Positions 8,324-16,954 are shown, numbered from the stretch's first letter. The stretch is DNA of 64,000 bases from JAHEKD01 sp965215945 (GCA_965215945.1 CBDCFC010000021.1:32618-96617), one strand, 5' to 3'. Numbers and translations: made by a program. Notes: a model not told the origin generated them from the letters alone.

Positions 8324-10153
8324 ATGAATAAGAAGAACAAGCAACGCTTTGAATCTGCAAAAATTCTCAGTCCCAAAAGAAAAACAAGCAAAGCTGCTAA
8401 TATCAGCGACCTGGCAAATGAGCAATTAACTCACTTCAATATTTCTGCAAAAAGTGATCACGGGAAATCACTCTTGGCATTAATGAAAAATATTTACGAA
8501 TGTCAGTCTGACTTATCGGCTTTATGGAATACAACCTTAAATTGTTTGGAAGGCCTGGATAAAAGCGACAGAATATCCTTTTTCAATGCCAAGCGGTTTA
8601 TTTGTTTTCAATTGGCAAAACTGCTCGATGGCCTACAAAACCCTATGCGTAAAAGCTATCAGGGGATAGTTGAAGAAAATTCGACTAAAACAGCGAAAGG
8701 TCCTTATCCAATTTTTGATAATGTTACCGCTATCTTCAGTGCAACTCCGGTTATCACCAGGACAGCTACCTATCTATATGCCTGTACAGAATGGATAGAT
8801 GACGCCTTTCAAGGTAAAGAATTACTTCATGAAATCTATTCCCGCCTTATGAATCCGACATCTGTAAGTCTGGCGAACCATATAGTTGATCTTGAAGCAG
8901 GGAAAAGAGCAGATGAATACTTTGCCTGGAATTTTAATTCAGGAATGGCCGCCATAGACAGTATATTAAGTCACTTGCTGGGCTATCAGGATATTGTCAT
9001 TGCGAGTAGAAACGTTTACGGTGGAACACACCAGCTTCTTCATGACTGGTTTGGGAAAAGCAGCAACCTTGATATTAAACTTGAGTTTTTTGATGGTTAC
9101 ACTGAGAAAGAGTACAGAAAGTTTTTAAAGAAGGTTCAAAAGAAATATTCCAAAGAACTTAAAGCTGGAAAGCATATTTACACTTTCATAGAATCTCCCT
9201 GTAATCCACACGGTTATGTTTTGGAAGTCGCCGGAATTGCCAAAGCATCACATGAAAATGAAATTGATGTCATTTGTGATTGTACAGTCGGAACACCATT
9301 TTTGACATCAACATTGAAAGCAGAAGATCCGATGGAAAGGCCGGACTTTGTAATTCACTCATATACTAAAGATATACTTGGTTCAGGAACCACTACTGCA
9401 GGAGTGGTCATTGGTCGCAATGAGCGCATGTTTATTCCTAAAAATGCTTCTGTTTCATGTCAAAGGTATGATGGTAAAGAGTGTGAGTACGGTTGGGAAA
9501 ATACTCTCTTTTGGAATGTCTATTATATCAAAGGAGCCTTTTTAGATGCAGATAAAGCATTTGAAGTTTTAAATGGTATGCGGACGATGGAGCTAAGAGT
9601 TTTACGAAAGTGCATAAGCACCATTGTATTTGCTGAGTTTCTTGATTCACACCTATTAGTGGAAGTGAAGTGCAACTATCTGAAAACAAATGAAAACCAT
9701 TCTTTATTATGCAATAATCATCTGTCTCTTCCGGCTCCGCTATTTACTGTGAATATGGATAAGGCCGTAGAAAAGGGCCTTAAGATGGAGACCTTTAAAC
9801 GCTTTTTTGACAGTCTGGAGCCGGTCTTCGGTCTACAGGTAAGTTTGGGACAAATGAATACAGTCGTGCTTTGTCCCGCTTTGACTAGTCACTCAGAGTT
9901 ATCCGAAAAAGCTCTAGAAGAAGCAGGGATCAGCAAGACAACAATTCGAGTGGCAATAGGTGATGAAGATCCACGAGCTTTAATCGCTCATATTATCCGG
10001 GTTTGCAGTTCGACTGTCGATGACGATATAAAAGGCTTTTCGGCTAAGTTTTTAAAAGCCGAGAAAGTTGACCAGCTTTACAAAAGAGTTTATCTGGAAG
10101 TCCACGAAAAGCACATAGACTCACAACCCAGTCTGTATACTTCTCTAGCATAG
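8324..10153 (+). CDS. Cys/Met-metabolism PLP-dependent enzyme, long form
   Basis: A 609-residue protein whose middle and C-terminal parts match the cystathionine gamma-synthase/lyase family (fold type I): FNSGMAAIDSILSHLL, NVYGGTHQLLHDWFG, TFIESPCNPHG, the cofactor Asp in ICDCTVGTPF, and the Schiff-base Lys in HSYTKDILGSGT (about Lys349). The family acts in trans-sulfuration or in Met/Cys elimination. About 200 extra N-terminal residues have no recognisable domain, and the family is normally near 400 residues. GGAGG precedes the ATG at 8324. The gene stands alone, and a 17-bp palindrome follows 37 bp after the stop. The exact reaction cannot be told from sequence. Confidence 0.8.
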   Translation: MNKKNKQRFESAKILSPKRKTSKAANISDLANEQLTHFNISAKSDHGKSLLALMKNIYECQSDLSALWNTTLNCLEGLDKSDRISFFNAKRFICFQLAKLLDGLQNPMRKSYQGIVEENSTKTAKGPYPIFDNVTAIFSATPVITRTATYLYACTEWIDDAFQGKELLHEIYSRLMNPTSVSLANHIVDLEAGKRADEYFAWNFNSGMAAIDSILSHLLGYQDIVIASRNVYGGTHQLLHDWFGKSSNLDIKLEFFDGYTEKEYRKFLKKVQKKYSKELKAGKHIYTFIESPCNPHGYVLEVAGIAKASHENEIDVICDCTVGTPFLTSTLKAEDPMERPDFVIHSYTKDILGSGTTTAGVVIGRNERMFIPKNASVSCQRYDGKECEYGWENTLFWNVYYIKGAFLDADKAFEVLNGMRTMELRVLRKCISTIVFAEFLDSHLLVEVKCNYLKTNENHSLLCNNHLSLPAPLFTVNMDKAVEKGLKMETFKRFFDSLEPVFGLQVSLGQMNTVVLCPALTSHSELSEKALEEAGISKTTIRVAIGDEDPRALIAHIIRVCSSTVDDDIKGFSAKFLKAEKVDQLYKRVYLEVHEKHIDSQPSLYTSLA

Positions 10154-10190
10154 TTAAAACTAAGTAGCCAGATTAAGAGCTTATAACTAA

Positions 10191-10207
10191 AAAGTGCCTG
10201 GCACTTT
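10191..10207. repeat. 17-bp perfect palindrome AAAGTGCC-T-GGCACTTT
   Basis: The 8-bp arms with a single-base centre lie between the PLP gene and the next hypothetical. It could act as a terminator stem (a short T stretch follows), but the perfect symmetry also suits a dispersed REP-like unit or a protein site. No second copy was seen in the window. Confidence 0.55.
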
Positions 10208-10301
10208 ATAGAATACGTGGATAAGAATTATGTAAGAGTTCAGATTGAGTTTTAATTCCTAATGGATTAAGTTAAAGGAGTCGTGTTAGAGAGGTTTACT
10301 C

Positions 10302-11003
10302 TTGCTGTTTGCAGTCATACAAAAAGAATTCTCCATGCTGGATCCTGTAAAGCTTACAGAGGTCTATTCAGATGTATTTGAGCTGAGTAAAATTGACGCC
10401 CAAACTAAAATTCAGGCAAAGCCCTGCGGAATACTGGCTTTTGGTCTTGAAGAAACTCAGGCAGATAAGTTTATCGAAAAGTTATCTGTTTTAAACTATC
10501 CTTGCTACAAAAGAAAAATCTCTGAACTGGTTCCTTTGCACGATTCCGTAACCGTTCACAGTGCAGTTTTCTCTGACAGTGGTATAACCTTTGAGAATTT
10601 ATTTGGAAAACAACAACGGATTCTCTGGAACCATATTCAAATGGTAGAGCTTTATAAGCTGCAGGGGAAATCAATAAGCCTACAAAATAGAAAAAAAGCT
10701 AAACGAATTGGCAAACCCAGTACTGTTACCATAAAAAAGGAACAGATGAGGATTGATAAATACATCGATATTTATTCCGATTCACCCTCACCTAGAATAC
10801 AAATTGAGGCTTCGCGCTTCAATTATTCAGGACTAGCAGAGAAAATGACTTCTGACAGTCAGTTAAATTTTCAACTGCTTGTTGAGCAGATAAAAAGCTA
10901 TTGTGACAAGTATAAATTAGAATTTAGAGATTCAACTCAACAAAGTTCATACTCTTCTATACAAGAGCTCGAAAGATATTCTCACTGGAAGCTTCAATTG
11001 TAA
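10302..11003 (+). CDS. Hypothetical protein, TTG start
   Basis: A 233-residue (or 222-residue) protein without signal peptide or recognised domain. The open frame starts with TTG at 10302, seven bases after GAGAGG, and the alternative ATG at 10335 has no ribosome binding site, so TTG is preferred. The C-terminal half is basic around RKKAKRIGKPSTVTIKKEQM. It lies between the PLP enzyme and the TonB receptor in the same direction but 230 bp from the latter. No function assigned. Confidence 0.65.
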   Translation: MLFAVIQKEFSMLDPVKLTEVYSDVFELSKIDAQTKIQAKPCGILAFGLEETQADKFIEKLSVLNYPCYKRKISELVPLHDSVTVHSAVFSDSGITFENLFGKQQRILWNHIQMVELYKLQGKSISLQNRKKAKRIGKPSTVTIKKEQMRIDKYIDIYSDSPSPRIQIEASRFNYSGLAEKMTSDSQLNFQLLVEQIKSYCDKYKLEFRDSTQQSSYSSIQELERYSHWKLQL

Positions 11004-11236
11004 ACTTATACCCCAAGACCTGAATCTATTTCCCCTTTAAAATATCTAAATTAAATGATAATTGACCGAAGAAGTGGGTAGTCGCTTTCTTCTTAGAGTT
11101 TTAGTACTTATCAAAAATGTCACTTTTGTCAAAAGAATCGTTTTTTTTGCTTGATTAATTTTGTGTTAAGGAATACAGTTCATGCTGTTGTGTCAATGTT
11201 TACGAGTTTGTCTAACTGCGAAGAAAGGAAAAATTT

Positions 11237-13324
11237 ATGAGACTGTTGTCTGCTATGGCGGCCTTAGGACTTACACTGACATCTGTATCCGCTGCGGAAA
11301 CTGAGGTTGTGAAAAAGGAAGCCGGGAAGGAATACTACAGGGTAATTGCTACACCATACGAGGGTGATGGCGCAGATGTCCCTTCCAGAGTTTTTCGAAT
11401 TAAAGAAGATGAAGTGACAATGAAACTTCAGGCAACTGCATTTGCTGAAGCTTTACATCAAACACCTGGTATTTATGTACAGAAAACTTCACCAGATCGA
11501 GGAGCTCCAATCATTCGTGGGATGAGCACCTCAAGAAATGTTCTTATTGCAGATGGGGTAAGAGTTAATAATTCTATTTTACGTGAAGGTCCAAATGAAT
11601 ATTGGAACTTAATTAATCCATTTTTATACCAGAATATAGAAGTCATCTTGGGACCGGGCTCTGTTATCTATGGTTCTGACGCAATTGGTGGTGTTGTTCT
11701 GGCAAGTTCAAATGCACTTCCTCGCGGTGAAGCCGGACAAGGTCTGCAAATGCTGGGCGGCGATGTATTTATGCGCTATGGTTCAGCTCAAAATGCCTTT
11801 CAGGAACATGTTCAAATGCGTCTGGGTTATAATGATGATTTGGCAATCTCATTTGGACTTACAAGAGGTGATTTTGGTGACCTGCAAATGGGCAATACCA
11901 CAGCCCTTCCAAACAGTGACTATGAGACTCAGGGAGCTTTCCTCAGGTTAGAATATGACGTCGATTTAAATAGTACTTTATTATTTGGGTATGATTTTTA
12001 CGATATGGACGATGTTAATCGAGTTCACTCTACAACATATGCAAAGCCTTTTCACGGTGCTGTTCTCGACGGTGATCTAAGTTATAGAGTTAAAGATATG
12101 CATAGACATGCAGCTTATTTACGCTGGATGTACAGAGATGGAAAAGGATTTATTCGAGATGCAGATGTCGGTGTTTCATTTTCTTCTTTGACTGAGAGAG
12201 AAGCCAGGTTTGATGATGTCACTTACAATAGAACAAGAAAAACACACCTTAGAGACGATACTTACGCTTTAAATATCAGATTAGTAAGTGATACCTCAAT
12301 AGGTGAGCTGACTTATGGAGTTGATTACTACTACGATGTAGTTAACTCATGGCGCAAGAATTATTCAGCAGCTACTGGAGCTTTTACCAGTGAACCAATT
12401 CAAGGATCTGTGGCAGATGATGCTGAATATCACCAGTTTGGTATTTATGTTCAAGATAAAATAGGAATTACTGACGATCTTGATTTAGTTTTAGGCTCAA
12501 GGTTTTCCTGGGTAAGAATGAATGCCAATGAAGTTATTACAGACAGTGGTGAAGTTGATGGTGACTGGAACGCGTTAACAAACTCAGCACACTTAGTTTA
12601 TAGATTTACAGAAGATACGAATGGATACATTGGTGTTTCTCAGGGCTTCAGAGCGCCGAACTTGTCTGACTCAACTAGAAGTGGCCAATTTGCATCCGGC
12701 GGAAGTGAAGGGCCGAGTGCAGATCTTGACCCAGAATATTACACAACTTATGAAGCTGGGTTAAATGTCAATAAAGAGATGTATAATTTTGGTTTATCAG
12801 TCTTCTATACTCAGATAGATGGATTCATAGAGCGTTTATCGGCAGCTAAAGATAATATCGATGGTCATCTGTATGGAGCTGAGCTATATGGTGAATATTG
12901 GTTGAATAAACACTGGGCCTTGTTTGGAAATATAAGTTGGGTTGAAACGTATATGCACAACTATATTGGTAACGATAAAACTAATGATAAGCACAGAGAT
13001 CAATTGAGTAAAGTTCCCCCGTTAAACGGTATTCTTGGTCTTAGGTGGCAGCCTAACGATAAATTCTACGGCGAAATCTATACAGAAATGGCAAATGATC
13101 AGGATGACTTATCAAGAGATGATCGTGCTGATGATCAGAGAATTCCTCCTGGTGGAACTCCTGGGTTTGTAACCTATAACATGCGTTTTGGTTATAAGCT
13201 TTGTGAAAACCTTGACCTAGGTTTGCGTTTAGAGAACTTGAGTGATGAGTATTATAGAATTCACGGTTCCGGACAGAATGCCGCCGGGAGAAGTGCAACT
13301 ATAACTCTTCATTATAAATTCTAA
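11237..13324 (+). CDS. TonB-dependent outer-membrane receptor
   Basis: This 695-residue protein has a signal peptide (MRLLSAMAALGLTLTSVSAA) and a plug domain at about 45-165 with PGIYVQKTSPDRGAPIIRGM, NVLIADGVRVNN and GPGSVIYGSDAIGGVV. A beta-barrel follows, ending in RLENLSDEYYRIHGSG and a terminal aromatic residue (HYKF). It should bring a scarce ligand (metal chelate, vitamin or oligosaccharide) across the outer membrane using TonB energy. No TonB/ExbBD or ABC genes adjoin it and no cobalamin riboswitch boxes are visible upstream. An AATGATAAT stretch near 11054 resembles a partial Fur hexamer, too weak to assign iron control. AAGAAAGGA precedes the ATG, and a strong terminator follows the stop. 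Confidence 0.92.
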   Translation: MRLLSAMAALGLTLTSVSAAETEVVKKEAGKEYYRVIATPYEGDGADVPSRVFRIKEDEVTMKLQATAFAEALHQTPGIYVQKTSPDRGAPIIRGMSTSRNVLIADGVRVNNSILREGPNEYWNLINPFLYQNIEVILGPGSVIYGSDAIGGVVLASSNALPRGEAGQGLQMLGGDVFMRYGSAQNAFQEHVQMRLGYNDDLAISFGLTRGDFGDLQMGNTTALPNSDYETQGAFLRLEYDVDLNSTLLFGYDFYDMDDVNRVHSTTYAKPFHGAVLDGDLSYRVKDMHRHAAYLRWMYRDGKGFIRDADVGVSFSSLTEREARFDDVTYNRTRKTHLRDDTYALNIRLVSDTSIGELTYGVDYYYDVVNSWRKNYSAATGAFTSEPIQGSVADDAEYHQFGIYVQDKIGITDDLDLVLGSRFSWVRMNANEVITDSGEVDGDWNALTNSAHLVYRFTEDTNGYIGVSQGFRAPNLSDSTRSGQFASGGSEGPSADLDPEYYTTYEAGLNVNKEMYNFGLSVFYTQIDGFIERLSAAKDNIDGHLYGAELYGEYWLNKHWALFGNISWVETYMHNYIGNDKTNDKHRDQLSKVPPLNGILGLRWQPNDKFYGEIYTEMANDQDDLSRDDRADDQRIPPGGTPGFVTYNMRFGYKLCENLDLGLRLENLSDEYYRIHGSGQNAAGRSATITLHYKF

Positions 13325-13340
13325 GTTATAATTTGATTTT

Positions 13341-13374
13341 CGGCCGAGTTTTTGTAACTCGGTCGATTTTTTTA
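13341..13374 (+). terminator. Terminator after the TonB receptor
   Basis: CGGCCGAGTT pairs with AACTCGGTCG around TTTGT and is followed by TTTTTTT. It is a textbook rho-independent terminator. Confidence 0.88.
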
Positions 13375-13384
13375 GGGTGTAGAG

Positions 13385-14530
13385 ATGTTTAAAATTTTAA
13401 TCTTTTTGTTCCTGTCATTTAGTCTTTCAGCTCAGGTTGATTTTACTAAGATAAGTGAAATGGCCAGTAAAGCTAAAGAAGGCGATAAAGAGTCAATCAC
13501 AGCTTTGTATAAAGCAAGCCTGGATAAAAAGAATAAGGAATTGCATCCATACCTGGTGAAAGCCGTTACTTTGATGATGCTTAAGTCTTCCAGTAAAGCT
13601 ACGGGTAAATACCTACAAAATGTAAAGTCATTAAAACTCATACCCAATGTATTATCCTTTCTGGAAAGTCCGCCAATTTTAAAAGACTGCCACAAGTGTA
13701 AAGGCTTTGGAGTTTCACTTGTAGATTGCCGCAAGTGCAAAGAGGGAGCTTGCCGGAACTGTAAAGGAGAGGCTGTTATCTCTTATGGCAGTGGAAAAAG
13801 CAGAAAGGAAAACCCTTGTGTTTCATGTAAAGAAACAGGACATTGCCAATCTTGTAAAGGTTCAAATAAACTGCCGACTAAGTGTACAGTATGCCGGGCA
13901 AAAGGAGCGATATTTGATAGAACAGCTTTTGCACCGGAAAGTAAAAGAGCTTTAGAACTTCTTTTGAATAAGTCCTTAGAGCTGGATGGAGATTCAAGTA
14001 CTGTATTTGATGTCGAAGTCCTCAATGAGGAAAAGAAAATTCAACAGGCTGCCAAAGACTGGCTGAAAGCTCGGGCCAAACGAGCAGCTGAGTGGCAGGA
14101 GCTAGAAAAGAAAAGACTGGCTGCAGTTAAAAAGCGCAATAGGGGCAACAAAGATTCAAAGTTTATAACAATGGAAGAGACTGCCGTTGTTGAAACATAT
14201 GAAGAGGGTGGCTCAACCTCGACGCTCGATCATATTTGTAAAGAGATTTCAGAATATATAAAGGGACAGGAAAGAAAATCCAAGCAGAGTGTCCTTGTGA
14301 AGGTCTACGGTCAATTTTTGTCAGATGTCCCAACAGTTCATGTTGTCGTTACAGATGAATTTAAAAATGCATCATTCGATTATAAGCAGCGGGCGGCAGA
14401 AGGTTTTTTTAAATTCTCCCTGCTAAGAGCACAGAGAAACGGCTACGACGGAATAGCTTTTGTTTTATTAGATAATGCCGGTAATCAGCTAGGCAGTACC
14501 AACCCGCAAGGCTTTGTTCTAAACAAATAA
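13385..14530 (+). CDS. Exported protein with DnaJ-like cysteine-rich zinc domain
   Basis: A 381-residue protein with an N-terminal signal peptide (MFKILIFLFLSFSLSA). Between about 98 and 178 it carries repeated CxxC motifs (CHKCKGFG, CRKCKEGACRNCKGEA, CVSCKETGHCQSCKG, CTVCRAKG), closely resembling the DnaJ zinc-finger domain, without any J domain. A basic helical linker (about 220-260) and a mixed C-terminal domain follow. The DnaJ zinc domain binds unfolded chains in the cytoplasm; an exported version is unusual and could be a periplasmic zinc protein or substrate binder (inference). It lies just behind the TonB receptor terminator and has its own terminator, so it is monocistronic. Confidence 0.78.
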   Translation: MFKILIFLFLSFSLSAQVDFTKISEMASKAKEGDKESITALYKASLDKKNKELHPYLVKAVTLMMLKSSSKATGKYLQNVKSLKLIPNVLSFLESPPILKDCHKCKGFGVSLVDCRKCKEGACRNCKGEAVISYGSGKSRKENPCVSCKETGHCQSCKGSNKLPTKCTVCRAKGAIFDRTAFAPESKRALELLLNKSLELDGDSSTVFDVEVLNEEKKIQQAAKDWLKARAKRAAEWQELEKKRLAAVKKRNRGNKDSKFITMEETAVVETYEEGGSTSTLDHICKEISEYIKGQERKSKQSVLVKVYGQFLSDVPTVHVVVTDEFKNASFDYKQRAAEGFFKFSLLRAQRNGYDGIAFVLLDNAGNQLGSTNPQGFVLNK

Positions 14531-14538
14531 AATTTTAG

Positions 14539-14583
14539 TCGGGCTGAGAGCATTTAAGTACACATAGTCAGCCCGGCTTTTTT
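14539..14583 (+). terminator. Terminator after the zinc-domain gene
   Basis: GTCGGGCTGA pairs with TCAGCCCGGC around a 20-base loop and is followed by TTTTTT. Confidence 0.85.
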
Positions 14584-14701
14584 CATTGTTAACATTTATT
14601 TAATTGATTTGGACTTCCACGTAGCTTTTAAAAGTTTATAATTCTTTATCTTTATGTTAAAAAGTAATGAAACTCTAATTCAATGTAGAAAGGGTGAGTT
14701 T

Positions 14702-15859
14702 ATGTTCCGAGTGATGCTGATCTCAGTATTTTTATTAGTTCCAGGTTTGTTAGCAGTAAATGGAATAGATGGCGACCTTCGTAAAAAGGTAGACGCCAGT
14801 GTGGCCAAAGCAGCCTCTTATCTGGTTCAGAAACAAAATCAGAACGGTTCCTGGGGTCCATACGGCGGTATGCCAGAGTTTACAGCATTGGCAGCTACAG
14901 CACTTGCTACAAGCTCTCAAGCTGAAGAAACGAAAGTTAAAGCAGCTCTCGCAAAAGCCGAAGGCTATATTCTAAAGCATGCCAACGAAGACGGTTCTAT
15001 CTGGAGAAAGAGTGATAGAGGATACCCAAACTATTCGACTTCAGTATCTTTAGTTTCTCTGTTCCTCTTAAATCCTGAGAAAAATAAAAAAGTTATTTTA
15101 AAAGCCAGAGAATGGCTTAAAAGAAGCCAGTTTACGGCTCAAACAGCCGCAAATAAGATTGATGCCGGTGGCATAGGCTATGGGAAAGGAAAAAATGTTG
15201 CGGACTTGTCAAACACTCAGATGGCTTTAGAAGCTCTGTATTTAACTAGAGAAATAGAGCAGGAAGGTGTTGCAGCTCGTGATGTTAAAACGACTCTTGA
15301 GAGCTTTAAAATGGCGGATGAGTTTTTAAGCCGCTGTCAGGCAAATCCAAAAACTAACGATCAAAAATGGGCTAAAAGTGTAAATGGTGACGATATCGGA
15401 GGTTTTATTTATTCTCCAGATAGAGTAAAAGTCGAAAAAGACGGTAAAAAGACAGATCATAAAGTCTATGGATCTATGACTTATGCAGGTTTGAAATCAA
15501 TGATTTATGTGGGCTACATGAAAGATGACAAGCTTAATAAAGAAGACCCTCGAGTAAAAGCTGCGGTTTCATGGGCCTCTAAGCACTACTCCGTTGACAA
15601 TAACCCTGGAGTTGGAACTTCTGGTTTGTTTTATTACCTGCAGACTTTTTCAAAAGCTTTACATGCCTATGGCGAAGAAACTATTAAAGATGGAAAAGGA
15701 AAGTCTCGGAACTGGAGAAAAGATGTTGCTGAAAAATTAATTTCAATGCAAAAAGCTGAAGGTTACTGGGTTAATGATAATGGACGCTGGATGGAAAATG
15801 TTCCCGAAATGGTAACTGCATTTGCTCTATCTACTATTAACAATGCACTAAGCAAATAA
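14702..15859 (+). CDS. Exported alpha/alpha-toroid (squalene-cyclase-like repeat) protein
   Basis: The ATG at 14702 is chosen over the ATG at 14654 because AGGGTGA stands just upstream and a signal peptide (MFRVMLISVFLLVPGLLAVNG) starts there. The 385-residue product has the prenyltransferase/squalene-oxidocyclase repeat pattern: AASYLVQKQNQNGSWGPYGG, WLKRSQ...GGIGYGKG and LISMQKAEGYWVNDNGRWME. It lacks the DxDD catalytic motif of true cyclases. Such proteins are abundant and mostly uncharacterised in PVC bacteria and are likely periplasmic. It is flanked by terminators on both sides, so it is transcribed alone. Confidence 0.82.
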   Translation: MFRVMLISVFLLVPGLLAVNGIDGDLRKKVDASVAKAASYLVQKQNQNGSWGPYGGMPEFTALAATALATSSQAEETKVKAALAKAEGYILKHANEDGSIWRKSDRGYPNYSTSVSLVSLFLLNPEKNKKVILKAREWLKRSQFTAQTAANKIDAGGIGYGKGKNVADLSNTQMALEALYLTREIEQEGVAARDVKTTLESFKMADEFLSRCQANPKTNDQKWAKSVNGDDIGGFIYSPDRVKVEKDGKKTDHKVYGSMTYAGLKSMIYVGYMKDDKLNKEDPRVKAAVSWASKHYSVDNNPGVGTSGLFYYLQTFSKALHAYGEETIKDGKGKSRNWRKDVAEKLISMQKAEGYWVNDNGRWMENVPEMVTAFALSTINNALSK

Positions 15860-15885
15860 AGAATCTTTCCTTTTTAAGTCTAATT

Positions 15886-15918
15886 CCCGGGATGAGTAAA
15901 TCACCCGGGTTTTTTTTA
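15886..15918 (+). terminator. Terminator after the alpha/alpha-toroid gene
   Basis: CCCGGGATGA pairs with TCACCCGGG around GTAAA and is followed by eight T residues. Very strong. Confidence 0.92.
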
Positions 15919-15967
15919 TGTAAAGTTAAATATTGAGACAAAATATCAATAAAAGAGTTATTTGCTG

Positions 15968-15996
15968 TTGAATTAGTCTTTGTAGCAGATTATAAT
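15968..15996 (+). promoter_or_regulatory. Sigma-70 promoter of the orphan RNA
   Basis: TTGAAT (-35) at 15968-15973 and a perfect TATAAT (-10) at 15991-15996 are separated by exactly 17 bp. A start site is predicted near 16003. No ORF with a ribosome binding site follows before the terminator at 16221. Confidence 0.8.
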
Positions 15997-16002
15997 CTTA
16001 TT

Positions 16003-16256
16003 ATGTAGTTGAGAATAAGTTTCAACTATCGGATGATTGGGTAACAGTTTATTTCCTTCTGTTATCCAGTAAAGGTCTGAAGACTCTCTCCTTCAGCCTT
16101 AGTTTAGAGACGCACAACCAATAGTATTGAGCTCTTCAATACGAACAGTCCGGGTTCCATAGCCATCGGAGGCCTGGTCAAACAACGAGGGTAGTCCAAG
16201 GACCCTTGCTGTTTTAAGACAAAGCGGGTATCGAAAGCTACCCGCTTTAGTTTTTT
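16003..16256 (+). ncRNA. Candidate structured small RNA, about 250 nt, family unknown
   Basis: A near-consensus promoter and a strong terminator bound a stretch with no plausible ORF. Successive hairpins can be drawn: TAGTTGA/TCAACTA, GGGTAACAG/CTGTTATCC (9 bp with one wobble), CTGAAG/CTTCAG, GTATTGA/TCAATAC (7 bp, 5-base loop), and GGGTTC/GGACCC enclosing about 46 bases. I could not match it to 6S, tmRNA, SRP, RNase P or a common riboswitch. It may be a stand-alone sRNA. Because the cytochrome lipoprotein gene begins 76 bp beyond the terminator, it may instead be a leader that attenuates that gene. Confidence 0.65.
16221..16256 (+). terminator. Terminator of the orphan RNA
   Basis: AAAGCGGGTA and TACCCGCTTT form a perfect 10-bp stem around an 8-base loop, followed by AG and TTTTTT. 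Confidence 0.92.
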
Positions 16257-16331
16257 CAATATTTGATCATGGAAATTTCTATCGTTTTGGATATTATGTA
16301 TAGGAATCCAATAATTGAGGTTTGGCGTTTT

Positions 16332-16736
16332 ATGAAATTCTTTCTTCCCTTTTTGATCGTAGTATCTTTATTTGTTTCCTGTACCAATGAAACACATGGG
16401 CCTGAATACGAAAAGCGTATGAGACTGGCAGAGCAGAAGGTTGATAAAATCATGGAAATGATGGACCTGCCGGAGTATGGCCTGGTTAAAATGTCCAGTG
16501 AAGATCTTTACTTAAGCAAAGACTATCAGCATGCCGCAGATGAGATGATGAAGTGGGGCCGTGAATTAAAAGACCTTGACCACCCGGATAAAAAGTTCAT
16601 TGAAATGAATCAAGTGATGTTCGACGCATTCGACGGATTTGAGATTGCTTTGAAAAGCCGAGATAAAGAGAAAATTGCCAGTGCCTGGAAAGTTGTGGCT
16701 AAGTCCTGTAAAGACTGTCATGACGTCTATGATTAA
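16332..16736 (+). CDS. Monohaem cytochrome c lipoprotein (cytochrome c-prime-like)
   Basis: The start at 16332 is preferred to 16263 because it opens a lipoprotein signal (MKFFLPFLIVVSLFVSC, with the lipid Cys at about residue 17). The 134-residue product ends with the only haem motif, CKDCHDVYD, at the extreme C-terminus after a mostly helical region, the architecture of class II cytochrome c (c-prime). It is probably membrane-anchored on the periplasmic side, carrying electrons or binding small gases (family knowledge; the exact role is not inferable). It follows the orphan RNA terminator and precedes the MITE-like element. Confidence 0.82.
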   Translation: MKFFLPFLIVVSLFVSCTNETHGPEYEKRMRLAEQKVDKIMEMMDLPEYGLVKMSSEDLYLSKDYQHAADEMMKWGRELKDLDHPDKKFIEMNQVMFDAFDGFEIALKSRDKEKIASAWKVVAKSCKDCHDVYD

Positions 16737-16760
16737 TTTTTGAAAACGAACCGGGCGCCC

Positions 16761-16954
16761 AATGTCATTGAATTAAGGGCTGAAGACCCGATATATTTAA
16801 AGCCCAGCGGTAAGCGAAGCGCAGCCCTGGGTTATAGTATTTTCCATATTAATAAGCACTGTAAGTGCGACATGTATTCTCTTCAGCCAAGCTTATCTCC
16901 AATTGCCGAGCAGGGGCTCAGCGAGCCCAGGAAGTAGCTTAATTCAATGACATT
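16761..16954 (+). mobile_element. MITE-like element, copy 1 (194 bp, 17-bp terminal inverted repeats)
   Basis: The ends AATGTCATTGAATTAAG (16761-16777) and CTTAATTCAATGACATT (16938-16954) are perfect inverted repeats. Inside are hairpins: CCCAG...CTGGG around 16803-16833, GCACT/AGTGC near 16857, and GCCGAGC/GCTCAGC at 16905-16922. A second copy lies at 57265-57459 in the opposite orientation, about 87% identical by hand alignment. There is no transposase gene, so it would need one in trans. No clear target-site duplication is visible. Confidence 0.75.

Noticed and set aside
8136..8327. 63-residue ORF before the PLP enzyme
   Set aside because: Hydrophobic by chance in an AT-rich promoter region, no ribosome binding site, overlaps the real start.
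11003..11236. Cobalamin riboswitch or clear Fur site upstream of the TonB receptor
   Set aside because: No B12-box sequence was seen, and the AATGATAAT stretch is too short to count as a Fur box.
16149..16200. Similarity of AGTCCGGGTTCCATAG to the conserved start of RNase P RNA
   Set aside because: The match is short. The remaining RNase P core (including the ACAGAA...CCGGCTTA region) cannot fit before the terminator at 16221, so the RNA is not rnpB.
16740..16937. 65-residue ORF over the MITE-like element
   Set aside because: It begins with TTG, lies entirely in the hairpin repeat, and its composition follows the repeat. The second copy of the repeat has no matching frame conservation.
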